A DNA stretch of 45,958 nucleotides from the NCBI GenBank assembly GCA_902798545.1, contig CADBWQ010000018.1, forward strand, positions 1-45,958. Direction: 5' to 3'. The notes under the pieces are model-generated. The model saw only the letters and a list, made by a program, of their open reading frames with translations. It did no database searches and had not been told where the DNA came from. Position numbers and translations under genes: made by a program. This document shows positions 16,175-24,641 of the stretch, piece after piece. The stretch is from Oscillospiraceae bacterium. GTDB taxonomy: Bacteria > Bacillota > Clostridia > Oscillospirales > Oscillospiraceae. The first letter of the stretch is position 1. Each line of letters opens with the position of its first letter.

Positions 16175-16203
16175 AGTTTATCACAAGAGGCCTCTCTTGA
16201 CAA
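16175..16203 (-). promoter_or_regulatory. Promoter of the pyrH operon
   Basis: On the minus strand TTGTCA (16198-16203) and TAAACT (16175-16180) are 17 bases apart, about 50 bases before pyrH. By consensus only. Confidence 0.5.
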
Positions 16204-16302
16204 TCGTTAATTTCATATGGAAAATAACAGAAAAATGACAAGGCGTCTGCCTATTATTTTTATTTTTTTAAGAAATGTTAAGAGTTTTTTTGTATTTAGC
16301 CC

Positions 16303-16330
16303 TTGTCAATTCCAATATTTATGTTATAAT
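16303..16330 (+). promoter_or_regulatory. Promoter of the 58-residue protein gene
   Basis: TTGTCA (16303-16308) and a perfect TATAAT (16325-16330) are 16 bases apart in an AT-rich stretch, about 130 bases before the start codon. The long leader between has no obvious structured RNA that I recognise. Confidence 0.6.
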
Positions 16331-16460
16331 GGTTACAATCGGTGACATAATATCGTTATTTGCAACTTCATTTTTCTTTTTTCGAATCATTTCGAATACA
16401 GTGTGGTGATAACGAATGAGCCAAAACGAGACAATGAATCCAGAAGGAGGTATGGATACG

Positions 16461-16637
16461 ATGAATCTGAGAGATGAAGCCATGAAGCGCGGTGTCCCAA
16501 TGATCGGAAGCCCTTATCGCCGCCACGATCTTGAGCCTAATCACCTTTATGAGATTTACATGGACGAATATGACAACGAGTTTATTATCCGTCGCGGAAT
16601 CCTGACCATTGTCTCAGGTGACGGACGGGTCTACTGA
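16461..16637 (+). CDS. Small uncharacterised protein (58 aa)
   Basis: I do not recognise this family. The product is 58 residues, charged, with no signal peptide or membrane segment, rich in Tyr/Asp/Glu in the middle (HLYEIYMDEYDNEF) and ending IVSGDGRVY. I start at 16461 because AAGGAGG (16444-16450) sits exactly 10 bases upstream; an in-frame ATG at 16416 would add 15 residues but has no good ribosome site. The gene has its own promoter and a strong terminator, and it stands alone between two divergent operons, so it is likely real and expressed as a single-gene unit. Confidence 0.75.
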   Translation: MNLRDEAMKRGVPMIGSPYRRHDLEPNHLYEIYMDEYDNEFIIRRGILTIVSGDGRVY

Positions 16638-16699
16638 ACCACGCGGACGGAATCTGTCACTCGCTCCCCTGTCACTCCTTAGTTCACATAATCATGCAT

Positions 16700-16746
16700 A
16701 ACCAGGCAGCGCCTCATCATCTCGGTGGGGTGCTGTCTGGTTTTTC
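16700..16746 (+). terminator. Rho-independent terminator after the 58-residue gene
   Basis: Long hairpin with outer arms ACCAGGCAGC and GTGCTGTCTGGT-like (G-U tolerated), followed by TTTTT at 16741-16745. It lies 65 bases past the stop. Confidence 0.85.
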
Positions 16747-16780
16747 GTTATTTTTGACAAGTTTGCTCTTGGAATTTTGT

Positions 16781-16811
16781 TGCATTCAATCATGACAAGT
16801 GATTGATTGCA
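16781..16811. promoter_or_regulatory. Inverted repeat, candidate operator of the redox operon
   Basis: Left arm TGCATTCAATCA (16781-16792) and right arm TGATTGATTGCA (16800-16811) are reverse complements with one mismatch, separated by seven bases. The right arm overlaps the -35 element of the promoter at 16803-16831. This geometry suits a dimeric repressor or activator. No regulator gene is adjacent. Confidence 0.6.
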
Positions 16812-16831
16812 CATTCCGGCTATGTTAAAAT
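16803..16831 (+). promoter_or_regulatory. Promoter of the flavin/Fe-S redox operon
   Basis: TTGATT (16803-16808) and TAAAAT (16826-16831) are 17 bases apart. An alternative -10, TATAAT at 16832-16837, would pair with TTGCAC at a long 19-base spacing. Either choice keeps the inverted repeat on or beside the -35. Confidence 0.5.
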
Positions 16832-16888
16832 TATAATAAGCAGGTATAGGTACCAAAAAACGAAAAGAACCTGACAAAGGAGGAGATT

Positions 16889-18439
16889 ATGCAGAAATAC
16901 GATGTCATCGTCATCGGCGCCGGCAACGGAGGGCTGTCGGCGGCAACCTATCTGGCAACGGCCGGTAAGAAAGTGCTTGTGTTGGAAAAGCACAATCTGC
17001 CCGGCGGCTGCGCCACAAGTTTCCGTCGTGGCAATTATGAATTTGAAGCGACGCTCCATGAGCTCTGCCAGATGGGCGACGGAAAAGAAGGACGTCCCCG
17101 CGGTGCGGTTCGAAAACTCCTGGAGGACACCTACAAGCTGGATGTGGAATGGTGTGCAGCCCATGAATCATTTGCTTCGGTTGCAACAGATCCGGATGGT
17201 TTCAACGTCTCCATGCCCGCAGGGGTCCAGGCATTTATCGACGAAATGGAGCGACAGGTACCTGGCAGCCGGGAATCCATGACAACCGTGCTTGAGTTGG
17301 GGAGAATGCTTCACGACGGTGTTGACTGGCTGGCCGCCCATAACAACGAGCCATCTCCCCCGGCCAAGGTGGAGATGCTGCTGAAGTACTATGACCTGAT
17401 GCGCGTTGTGCCGGTCTCAACGGAAGAAATGCTGGACCGGATCGGGGTACCGGAGAAAGCAAAACGGATCTTCGAGTCATACTGGACTTATGTTTCGGCC
17501 GATTCCACCAACATGAGCTTTGCCGTTTACACCTATATGACCTATGTGTATTTGACACACCTGCCCTGGTTTGCCAGGAACCGTAGCCATGAGATCTCCA
17601 TGGCCTTTGATGCCCGTATCCGGGAACTGGGCGGAGATGTGTGGTATAACGCGGAGGTCAGCCGGATTGCCATTAAGGACAACAGCGTACATGGTGTCGA
17701 ACTGAAGACCGGTGAGTATATCCCGTGTGAATGGGTCATCTCAAATCTGATGCCGCATGTGGTCTTCGACCGGATGGTTGACCATGAGAAGATCCCGGAA
17801 CGCAATCTGAAGATGATGAACGCGCAGAAACTTGCCCAGGCCGCATTCACAGTCTATCTCGGTCTGGACGCATCCGCGGAAGAGCTTGGCCTGAAGAATT
17901 ACGATACCTTCATGCGCCATACACCGGACAACCGCAAGCAGTATCTCTCCTCTGACCGCATTGAGACCCACCGCGACATCACCTGCACCGTCCTGACGAA
18001 TGCATTGCCGGATGCCGCCGGGAAGAACCGTGCATTTCTCCAGTTTTCCAAATTCTATACCGGCGACGCTTTTGAGCAGATCACCGAGGAAGCGTATTTT
18101 AAAGTAAAGGACCGCATTGCCCGTGACTGTGTGGAACGCTATGAGGAAGTGACCAGATGCAGACTTCAGGGGCATATTGAGGAAATCGTCGTCGCTTCTC
18201 CCATGACCTGGGCCCGCTATCTCGGTACGCCGAAGGGCGATGTCTATGGCTATGAACCTGCCGGTTGGGACGGCATGTTCCCCCGTGTCCAGAGCGGGCA
18301 CCACGAGGACTATACAATCCGCGGCCTGCGCTTTGCCGGAGGTCACGGCACCCAGATGGATGGCTATTCTCAGGCTTATCTGTCCGGTGCAGAGCAGGCA
18401 AGATACATGCTTCTGGACATGAAGAAGGAGGGCAAGTAA
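16889..18439 (+). CDS. FAD-dependent oxidoreductase of the phytoene desaturase/CrtI-like family
   Basis: 516 residues with an N-terminal dinucleotide-binding motif VIGAGNGGLSAATYLA (8-23), an acidic ribose-binding residue in VLEKHNLPGGCATSF and a C-terminal FAD-contacting GLRFAGGHGTQMDGYSQAYLSG of the type that closes CrtI-like and carotenoid-isomerase-like flavoproteins. AAAGGAGG precedes the ATG. No carotenoid genes are nearby, so a desaturase or isomerase role on carotenoids is not supported. The ferredoxin-reductase-like partner starts one base after its stop, suggesting the two form an electron-transfer pair acting on an unknown substrate in the cytoplasm. Confidence 0.82.
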   Translation: MQKYDVIVIGAGNGGLSAATYLATAGKKVLVLEKHNLPGGCATSFRRGNYEFEATLHELCQMGDGKEGRPRGAVRKLLEDTYKLDVEWCAAHESFASVATDPDGFNVSMPAGVQAFIDEMERQVPGSRESMTTVLELGRMLHDGVDWLAAHNNEPSPPAKVEMLLKYYDLMRVVPVSTEEMLDRIGVPEKAKRIFESYWTYVSADSTNMSFAVYTYMTYVYLTHLPWFARNRSHEISMAFDARIRELGGDVWYNAEVSRIAIKDNSVHGVELKTGEYIPCEWVISNLMPHVVFDRMVDHEKIPERNLKMMNAQKLAQAAFTVYLGLDASAEELGLKNYDTFMRHTPDNRKQYLSSDRIETHRDITCTVLTNALPDAAGKNRAFLQFSKFYTGDAFEQITEEAYFKVKDRIARDCVERYEEVTRCRLQGHIEEIVVASPMTWARYLGTPKGDVYGYEPAGWDGMFPRVQSGHHEDYTIRGLRFAGGHGTQMDGYSQAYLSGAEQARYMLLDMKKEGK

Positions 18440-18440
18440 G

Positions 18441-19667
18441 ATGGCGAAGTATCAGTATGACAAAAAGGCTCTGAAAGGTCTGACGCCGTTTCCGTTCCTG
18501 GGAGAAGTGAAAACCAGGACCGCCGCCATTGAGGCCGCACCCGCAACGCTCCCCAGGTCCATTTACAACCCGAACATTCTTGCGGCGCGCCTCCATCCGT
18601 CGGTACAGCACTGTATCATCCGGAAGATTACGGATCACGGGGACGCAAAAAGCTACACGCTGATCCCGGATACCGCAAAAGGAACCACGGAGATGGCCTA
18701 TTTTCGGGCCAGTCAGTATGTTTCCGTCGCATTGAATATCAATGGCGCGCTGGTTCACAAGCCCTATACCATCCGTTCCAACCCGAAGGATGCGCTGGGA
18801 ACAGAGAATACCAGCTACACCCTCACCATCAAGCGTACCATTCCGGCCTATGCCTCCGCATATATCCTCGACACCTGGAAAGAGGGTGACCCGGTAGATA
18901 TCTCAGGCCCTCTCGGTGATTTCTATTATCAGGATCTGCGCGACGCCCGACAGGTGATTGCAATCGCGGGCGGTTCCGGAATTACGCCGTTCTATTCCAT
19001 GGCCGCCGCCATAGCGGATGGCATCGAGGATTTCTGTATGACCATTCTTTACGGCTCCCGAACAGCAGCCGGCATCTTGCTGAAGGAAGAGATTGAAGCG
19101 CTTGCGGAAAAGAGCGGCGGCAAGGTAAAAGTGGTCCACGTACTGTCAGAGGAAGATAAGGAGGGATATGAGCACGGCTTTATCACTGCCGAGCTGATCC
19201 GGAAATATGCACCGGAGGGCGAATATTCGGTCTTCATGTGCGGGCCGAAGGCCATGTATGTCTTCGGAGAGGAGCAGTGCAGGAAACTTGGCCTTCCCAA
19301 ACGCCTGTATCGCATGGAGATGTCCGGTGACTATATGGGGGTTGTAAACAATCCGGATTATCCAAAAGATCAGATCGGAAAGAGTTATTCGCTGACCGTC
19401 GATATCCGCGGAGAAAAAACAGTGATTCCCTGCAAGGCAGATGAGAGTCTTCTGTGGGCAATGGAGCGTGCGGGAATCAAAGCACCGGCGCACTGCCGCA
19501 GCGGTGAGTGCGGCTGGTGCCACTCACGCCTTGTGAAAGGAAATGTCTATATTCCCAGGGAGGCAGACGGACGGCGTCTGGGTGACATCAAGTTCAACTG
19601 GATCCACCCCTGTGTCAGTTTTCCCCTCGGCGATACAGAGCTCTGCGTTTTCCCAACTGCCGAGTGA
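18441..19667 (+). CDS. Ferredoxin-NAD(P) reductase-like protein with C-terminal 2Fe-2S ferredoxin domain
   Basis: 408 residues. FNR-type FAD domain with KPYTIRSNP near 110, NAD(P) domain with AIAGGSGITPFYSMAAA near 174 and FMCGPKAMYVFG near 265, then a plant-type 2Fe-2S domain from about 310 with CRSGECGWC near 352-360 and a fourth cysteine in HPCVSF near 391. The architecture matches reductase components that pass electrons from NAD(P)H through FAD and 2Fe-2S to a partner (as in vanillate O-demethylase or phthalate dioxygenase reductases). The first 70 residues are unusual and not clearly assigned. It starts with TAAGATG coupling to the CrtI-like gene, the probable partner. Confidence 0.85.
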   Translation: MAKYQYDKKALKGLTPFPFLGEVKTRTAAIEAAPATLPRSIYNPNILAARLHPSVQHCIIRKITDHGDAKSYTLIPDTAKGTTEMAYFRASQYVSVALNINGALVHKPYTIRSNPKDALGTENTSYTLTIKRTIPAYASAYILDTWKEGDPVDISGPLGDFYYQDLRDARQVIAIAGGSGITPFYSMAAAIADGIEDFCMTILYGSRTAAGILLKEEIEALAEKSGGKVKVVHVLSEEDKEGYEHGFITAELIRKYAPEGEYSVFMCGPKAMYVFGEEQCRKLGLPKRLYRMEMSGDYMGVVNNPDYPKDQIGKSYSLTVDIRGEKTVIPCKADESLLWAMERAGIKAPAHCRSGECGWCHSRLVKGNVYIPREADGRRLGDIKFNWIHPCVSFPLGDTELCVFPTAE

Positions 19668-19700
19668 TATCCGGCTCAAAAGCCATAACGACCTGACGCA

Positions 19701-19733
19701 AAAGAGGCTGCCTCAGATGAGACAGCCTCTTTC
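19701..19733 (+). terminator. Terminator after the redox operon
   Basis: Near-perfect hairpin, arms AAGAGGCTGCCTCA and TGAGACAGCCTCTT, followed by TTCCC. The T-run is short, but it lies between convergent genes and could act in both directions. Confidence 0.65.
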
Positions 19734-19771
19734 CCTGTCAGGACGCGGGAAAAGTGTGCGGTAACACCGCA

Positions 19772-19907
19772 TCAATACGCATAGCCGAGAATGGCGCCCT
19801 TGATCCATCCCTGAACCGGAGCGTTGATCTCGGCCCAGTTGCGTCCGTCCGCATAAGCGAACCTTCCCGTCGCATTCATGAATAAACGTAACATCGGAGC
19901 GTACTGA
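19772..19907 (-). pseudogene. C-terminal remnant of an SH3-like (bacterial SH3b) domain gene
   Basis: On the minus strand the frame closing at 19772 reads YAPMLRLFMNATGRFAYADG, then about twenty further residues including NWAEI and GWIKGAILGYAY, then a stop. This looks like the second half of an SH3b domain, including the typical closing Gly-Trp-(I/V) segment. An in-frame stop just upstream (19919-19921) and the end of the kinase gene leave no room for the rest of the gene. A 40-codon reading from the ATG at 19894 is possible but has no evident ribosome site. The best reading is a gene end left behind by a deletion. Confidence 0.55.
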
Positions 19908-21065
19908 TCAGACCCGAATCAGGCCCTCCAGGGTTCTGAGCAAAACCTCCGGCTCCACGGGTTTGGTCAAGTGCGCATTCAACCCGGCCTGCATGCTGCG
20001 CTGAACGTCCTCATCAAAGGCATTGGCCGTCAGGGCGATAATCGGGATGGTCTTTGCATCTTCTCTGTCCATCGCCCGAATAATCCTGGTTGCCTCCAGA
20101 CCATCCATCTCCGGCATTCGCATATCCATTAAGACAGCATCGTAATACCCGGACGCGTGCCCGGCAAACATTTCAGTGGCAATTCGCCCATTTTCTGCAT
20201 GCTCCACCTCAATCTCGCGCATCGAGAGCACCATCATCATGATCTCCGCATTCACAGCCATATCCTCTGCCAGTAGCACACGGCGCCCCTTCAGGTCTGC
20301 CGTCTCACGTTCCAGGCGTATATTCTTTTTCTTAAAGGCCTCCCGAAACTCATCCATTACCATTCCGGCGAAAAGCGGCTTGGCAACAAAAGTATCAACA
20401 CCGGCATCCATGGCTTCTTCAGCAATGTCCTCCCAACTGTAGGAGGTCAGGATGATGATCGGTGTTTCATATCCGACTATCTTCCGAATCTGCCTTGTCG
20501 TTTCTACACCGTCCAGTTCAGGCATCCGCCAGTCCACCAGAATCAGATTATAGGGCTCCCGCCGGAGATGACGGAGCTTTACCATCTCAATGCCATCAAA
20601 ACCAGAAAGCGCCTTCTCGCAACGTATTCCGACCTGGCCAAGAACGATTTGCGCATGTTCACACGCGACTGGATCATCATCGATAACCAGAACACACATG
20701 TCGTCCGGATGCACCATATTGTCTTCCTCAACCGCAGATGCCCGGTCTGAATCAAGCAAAGTCACAGTGACAGTGAAGGTTGTGCCTTTCCCCTTTTCAC
20801 TTTCTACCTCAATATAGCCGTTCATCATCTCGACAATGCTTTTTGTGATGGGCATTCCCAGACCTGTGCTGCCGAACTTGCTTGTGGCGGAAGAATCCTC
20901 CTGTGAGAACGCATCAAAGAGCCTTGGCAGATACTCTTCACTCATACCGATGCCGGTATCCCTGAAGGTAAAGCGAAGAGTGGTTTTTCCATCAAACTGC
21001 GCAACCTTTTCGATCAAAAAAGAAACCGTTCCCCCCCTCCGGAGTGAATTTGACCGAATTGCCAA
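19908..21065 (-). pseudogene. Hybrid sensor histidine kinase, C-terminal part after the frameshift (half HATPase, two receiver domains)
   Basis: Begins, in homology terms, at GGTVSF near 21036 and continues the ATPase domain with FRDTGIGMSEEYLPRLFDAF and FGSTGLGMPITKSIVEMMNG (the G1/G2 boxes). Two receiver domains follow: one with VIDDDP and LVDWRMPELDG, the second with LLAEDMAVN and LMDMRMPEMDG, each with an acceptor Asp. The ATG at 21065 lies in a frame that is not kinase-like until the G7 tract, so this part is not expected to be made on its own as a useful protein. It belongs to the same gene as the N-terminal part encoded up to 23304. Confidence 0.85.
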
Positions 21066-23304
21066 GGATGTTAATCATCACCTGCCGCAGCTTCATGTCG
21101 TCGCCGATATAATAGTCCCGCACGCCTCCGCTCATCCGGCAGTCATAGGTCAGGCCCTTTTCCCGGCACTGGCCACTGATGATCGTATTTACCTGTTCCA
21201 GCACCTTGGCGAAGGAGAACTCCTCACTCTTGATCGTCATGCGCCCAGATTCAATGCGACTCATATCCAGAATATCGTTAATGATACTAAGCAGGTGGTT
21301 GGCGGATGTGCCGATCTTGGCCAAGTACTCCTTCACCTTCTCACTGGCCGAGGGTTCATTCATCGCAATATTGTTCAGGCCGATAATCGCGTTCATCGGT
21401 GTACGAATCTCATGGCTCATATTGGACAGAAAAGCCGTTTTTGCTTTGCTGGCTTCCTTTGCTGCGGCAAGTGCTTCGGCCAGTGCATGATTCTTTGCCA
21501 TGGATTCTCGCATTTCCGCATCAATCACAGTGAATCCCACACCAACCTTGTGGACGGTATTATCATCACGTTCTCCAGGATGACGGACACCTGCCATGCG
21601 TAGCATCTCATAGTATTCCACGCCGTTTCTTCTTGCCAGGTAGCGATATGCAATGATAGATTCTTTCTCCAAAGCATGTCTGACATGCTCAGGATCGATA
21701 AAGCGAAAGAATTCCTCTCTGTATTCCTGGTCAACATATCGTTCGCAGTACTCAATGAACCGTGTATGATAGGGAAAATGAACACCAACGGGGGTCTGGT
21801 CCGGATCATTCGTGTCCGCCCGATAGCAAACAGCATCATCCGCGTCGACATCGACATGGTAAACACTCCGATAGTCAGACGCCAAGGCAGTAATCATGCT
21901 GTCCAGTTCCTTCTGACGATTTTCCTGAGCAAGCAACTGCTCATGCAAAGCAAGTTTCTCTTCAAGCTCCTGCCGTTTTGCCCGCGCTTCCGCTTCTGCA
22001 GTCTTTACCCGGGTCATTTCTGTAACGTCCACACACATGCCCAGCAGGCACAGGCGGCCGGAGGGTTCCCGAAAAGTGATTTTGGTTGTCTGCAGGTTGC
22101 GGAGAATTGCTCCCGTAGCATCCGGCACATCTTCGAAAAAGATGTAGGCCTTGTCCATGGATACAGCCTTGAGATCATCTTCTACGAAATGATCCGCTGT
22201 AGCCTTATCAAAAATCTCATGATCTGTCAGACCGACGACTTCCTCAGGTTTTGTTTTCCCGGCATATTCCGCAAAAGCCTGGTTGCAGGCAAGATATTTG
22301 CCGGTTGCGATTTCCTTGGAAAAACTCATGGCCGGCATATTGGTCAGCAGTGAGGAGACAGAACCCATCAGTTCTGCCAGCCTTGCCGCAGACTGAACCT
22401 CTTCATTTAGCCGGCGGTTTTCTTCCCTGGCCTTTTTCGCATCTTCAAGTGCCTTTTGATATGCACGGCCCTGCCGGACTTCATCGTCTACATCCTTAAA
22501 GCCCATCATGACGCCGATTTTTCCCCCGGGCATATGGATTTTGCCAAAGTCAATCCGGTAATGCCGCGGGCCGGAATCCAGCGCGCGAATGAAGTTGACC
22601 GAAAACCTGTCTCTGGTCTCAAATCTTTTCAGAATATAGGGAAGGCCCATCTCCTCCTGCATTCGCTCCCTGTCTTCCTCTGCAACCATGGTATTTACGT
22701 ACTCCGTCTTGGTATCGGAATACCGTTGATGGCTCAGTGCGTTGCGGATGGCCTCCTCATGCGTCTTGTCCATGTCCGTATGATATAGCGACATCTGCTC
22801 AGTGACTACATCATCGATCAGGTACACGGTATTATAGGCCGTAGTCAGCGTGGAAATAACGGCGTCCCTCGTTGCTGTGTCCGTTTCCTGCTGGAGCTTT
22901 TTTTCAGTAATGTCGGAAATGAATACAACGTAGATGCCTCCGTAAGTCTTGGTGTCTGCATAATGCCCATAGTCATCCACCCAGCCAATCGAGCCATCCT
23001 TCCGAACAATCCGGTACTCGGCGTAATCCATCTGATCTTCGCTGGAACTGATCTGATGCACGATGGAGGAACTGATTCTGTCATAGTCTTCCGGATAAAC
23101 CATTCCCCGGAACGTGTATCCGGTCAGGTTTTTAAATTCCTCCAAGCTTCCACATCCATAGATGCTGAATACAGCCTTATTGGCATAAATGAGTTCTTCC
23201 GGCGCATCCGACCTGTAAATGAAGAATCCCCCGGGCATATGTCCGCCAATTTCTTCGATGATGGGCAATGTATTCTCATTCAGCTCAAACGATCTTCTTC
23301 CCAT
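20992..23304 (-). CDS. Hybrid sensor histidine kinase, N-terminal part (PAS domains, HisKA, truncated HATPase)
   Basis: 770 residues from the ATG at 23304, chosen because GGGAGG sits nine bases upstream. Several PAS-like modules come first: about residues 20-140, ending VVFISDITEKKLQQE; about 160-280; about 330-440, ending CVDVTEMTRV; and about 475-600. A coiled linker then leads to the HisKA box AFLSNMSHEIRTPMNAIIG with the phospho-acceptor His, and the N-box KLRQVMINILGNSVKFTPEGG. After the G7 tract (21031-21037) the frame goes out of register and stops. One G fewer restores a single gene down to 19908. No membrane segment is seen, so it is a cytoplasmic sensor. As read, the ATPase domain is incomplete and the kinase inactive. 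Confidence 0.88.
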   Translation of the reverse strand: MGRRSFELNENTLPIIEEIGGHMPGGFFIYRSDAPEELIYANKAVFSIYGCGSLEEFKNLTGYTFRGMVYPEDYDRISSSIVHQISSSEDQMDYAEYRIVRKDGSIGWVDDYGHYADTKTYGGIYVVFISDITEKKLQQETDTATRDAVISTLTTAYNTVYLIDDVVTEQMSLYHTDMDKTHEEAIRNALSHQRYSDTKTEYVNTMVAEEDRERMQEEMGLPYILKRFETRDRFSVNFIRALDSGPRHYRIDFGKIHMPGGKIGVMMGFKDVDDEVRQGRAYQKALEDAKKAREENRRLNEEVQSAARLAELMGSVSSLLTNMPAMSFSKEIATGKYLACNQAFAEYAGKTKPEEVVGLTDHEIFDKATADHFVEDDLKAVSMDKAYIFFEDVPDATGAILRNLQTTKITFREPSGRLCLLGMCVDVTEMTRVKTAEAEARAKRQELEEKLALHEQLLAQENRQKELDSMITALASDYRSVYHVDVDADDAVCYRADTNDPDQTPVGVHFPYHTRFIEYCERYVDQEYREEFFRFIDPEHVRHALEKESIIAYRYLARRNGVEYYEMLRMAGVRHPGERDDNTVHKVGVGFTVIDAEMRESMAKNHALAEALAAAKEASKAKTAFLSNMSHEIRTPMNAIIGLNNIAMNEPSASEKVKEYLAKIGTSANHLLSIINDILDMSRIESGRMTIKSEEFSFAKVLEQVNTIISGQCREKGLTYDCRMSGGVRDYYIGDDMKLRQVMINILGNSVKFTPEGGNGFFFDRKGCAV

Positions 23305-23473
23305 GCCTGATAACCTCCCATAGAGAGCATAATGACGAGTATTGATCAAAGCAAGTACCGCTGTGTCCTTTTGTACTCAGAATAGCAGCCGTGACATACC
23401 AAGCATAAGATAATATTTTTCCTCAGCGTGAGAATCTTCTTCCGCATACCACAGCGAGCGCACCGATACCAGA

Positions 23474-24427
23474 TCAACTCAGAAATCGGAAAATACGGTC
23501 CCAATACTGGCTTAGGATCTCTGAGTCAGTCATGTAGAGCTCATGTTTCATATTTGGTACCCGGAAGAATTCACAGTCTTTCACCCGGGAGACGAACAGG
23601 TTCTGAGAGGCGTTCTTTACCACATGGTCCTCACCGGCCTGGCAGAGCAGAACTGGAATCCGGATGCGGGATGTCCAGAACTTTGAAGTCACACGGGCAC
23701 AGGCTTTGACTGCCTCCATCCCCCATCGGATGGAGGGAGCCCTGGTCTGAAGCGTTTTATCCCCTTCTCTTTTCCTGTAATAATAATGATACCGTACCTC
23801 AGAAGAATCACAGCTCTCTTCAAAATTAGCAGGCTCAAACTCCGTCACAGGATTGAGGGGTTCTGAGGCCTTTCCTCCCCTGCCTTTGATAGCCGCGCCG
23901 ACATACATGACAGGGACAGGGATTTTTCCGAAGCTAAGGCCGAGCATTGGGGAGGACAGAACAGCCTTATCAAACAGCTTCGGGTAGCGTTCGATCACCC
24001 AGGCGCCGATGCAGCCGCCCATCGAATGGCAGTAGAGATAGATCGGCAGTTTCTTTGCCGCGGGCTTCACCCGCTTTTTAGTCAGGTGTACCAGGTCCAG
24101 CACATAGTCGCGGAAGCGATCGGCATGGACGACATAGGGGTTTTCGTTCAGGCGATAGGAACGGCCATGCCCATGATGGTCCATTCCCCAGACTTCATAT
24201 CCCGCTTTCAGCATATAATAGATAGATTCCGAAAACTTCTGGACCGACTCGGTAAACCCGTGGCTGATCACAATAACGCCCCTGGGCTGAAAGACTTTGA
24301 AGTGCTCATAATAAATTGGCTGTCCTTCCACTCTGGTATCGAAGCCGCACTCGCGTCTTTCAGCCAGATAGGGCTCAACAACGGTTTTCATCCGCTCTTC
24401 ATAGTTCTTTTCCGTGATATACTGCAT
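23474..24427 (-). CDS. Alpha/beta hydrolase (serine aminopeptidase S33 / monoacylglycerol lipase-like)
   Basis: 317 residues with the oxyanion region VIVISHGFTESVQKF, WGMDHHGHGRS, a nucleophile elbow CHSMGG (the usual first Gly is Cys), an acid-residue segment CQAGEDHVV and the catalytic His in MKHELYM near the C-terminus. This is the layout of lysophospholipase/monoglyceride-lipase-like enzymes (COG2267). No signal peptide, so probably cytosolic. I start at 24427, with AGGAG eight bases upstream. It has its own promoter and is divergent from the repeat lipoprotein. The natural substrate cannot be told. Confidence 0.85.
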   Translation of the reverse strand: MQYITEKNYEERMKTVVEPYLAERRECGFDTRVEGQPIYYEHFKVFQPRGVIVISHGFTESVQKFSESIYYMLKAGYEVWGMDHHGHGRSYRLNENPYVVHADRFRDYVLDLVHLTKKRVKPAAKKLPIYLYCHSMGGCIGAWVIERYPKLFDKAVLSSPMLGLSFGKIPVPVMYVGAAIKGRGGKASEPLNPVTEFEPANFEESCDSSEVRYHYYYRKREGDKTLQTRAPSIRWGMEAVKACARVTSKFWTSRIRIPVLLCQAGEDHVVKNASQNLFVSRVKDCEFFRVPNMKHELYMTDSEILSQYWDRIFRFLS

Positions 24428-24473
24428 GGTGGCTCTCCTCGCATTCATTGCTGTCGATGCTGTATTTTCTGAT

Positions 24474-24502
24474 ATTATAGTTCAAACGGCCTCCGGTCAC
24501 AA
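24474..24502 (-). promoter_or_regulatory. Promoter of the alpha/beta hydrolase gene
   Basis: On the minus strand TTGTGA (24497-24502) and a perfect TATAAT (24474-24479) are 17 bases apart, about 45 bases before the start codon. Confidence 0.65.
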
Positions 24503-24533
24503 GCATTTTGTTTTTTAAAACTTGTTTTCTCTC

Positions 24534-24562
24534 TTGCCCTGTAAGAAAGGAAATGATATAAT
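24534..24562 (+). promoter_or_regulatory. Promoter of the repeat lipoprotein gene
   Basis: TTGCCC (24534-24539) and TATAAT (24557-24562) are 17 bases apart, about 80 bases before the start codon. It is back-to-back with the hydrolase promoter, leaving about 30 bases between the two -35 elements. Confidence 0.6.
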
Positions 24563-24641
24563 ACTTTTAATTGTATGGTCATGTCAGAGAGTTATACAAG
24601 ATATAGTATCTGATATGTACCTTTCGGAAGGGGTAAAAGAC

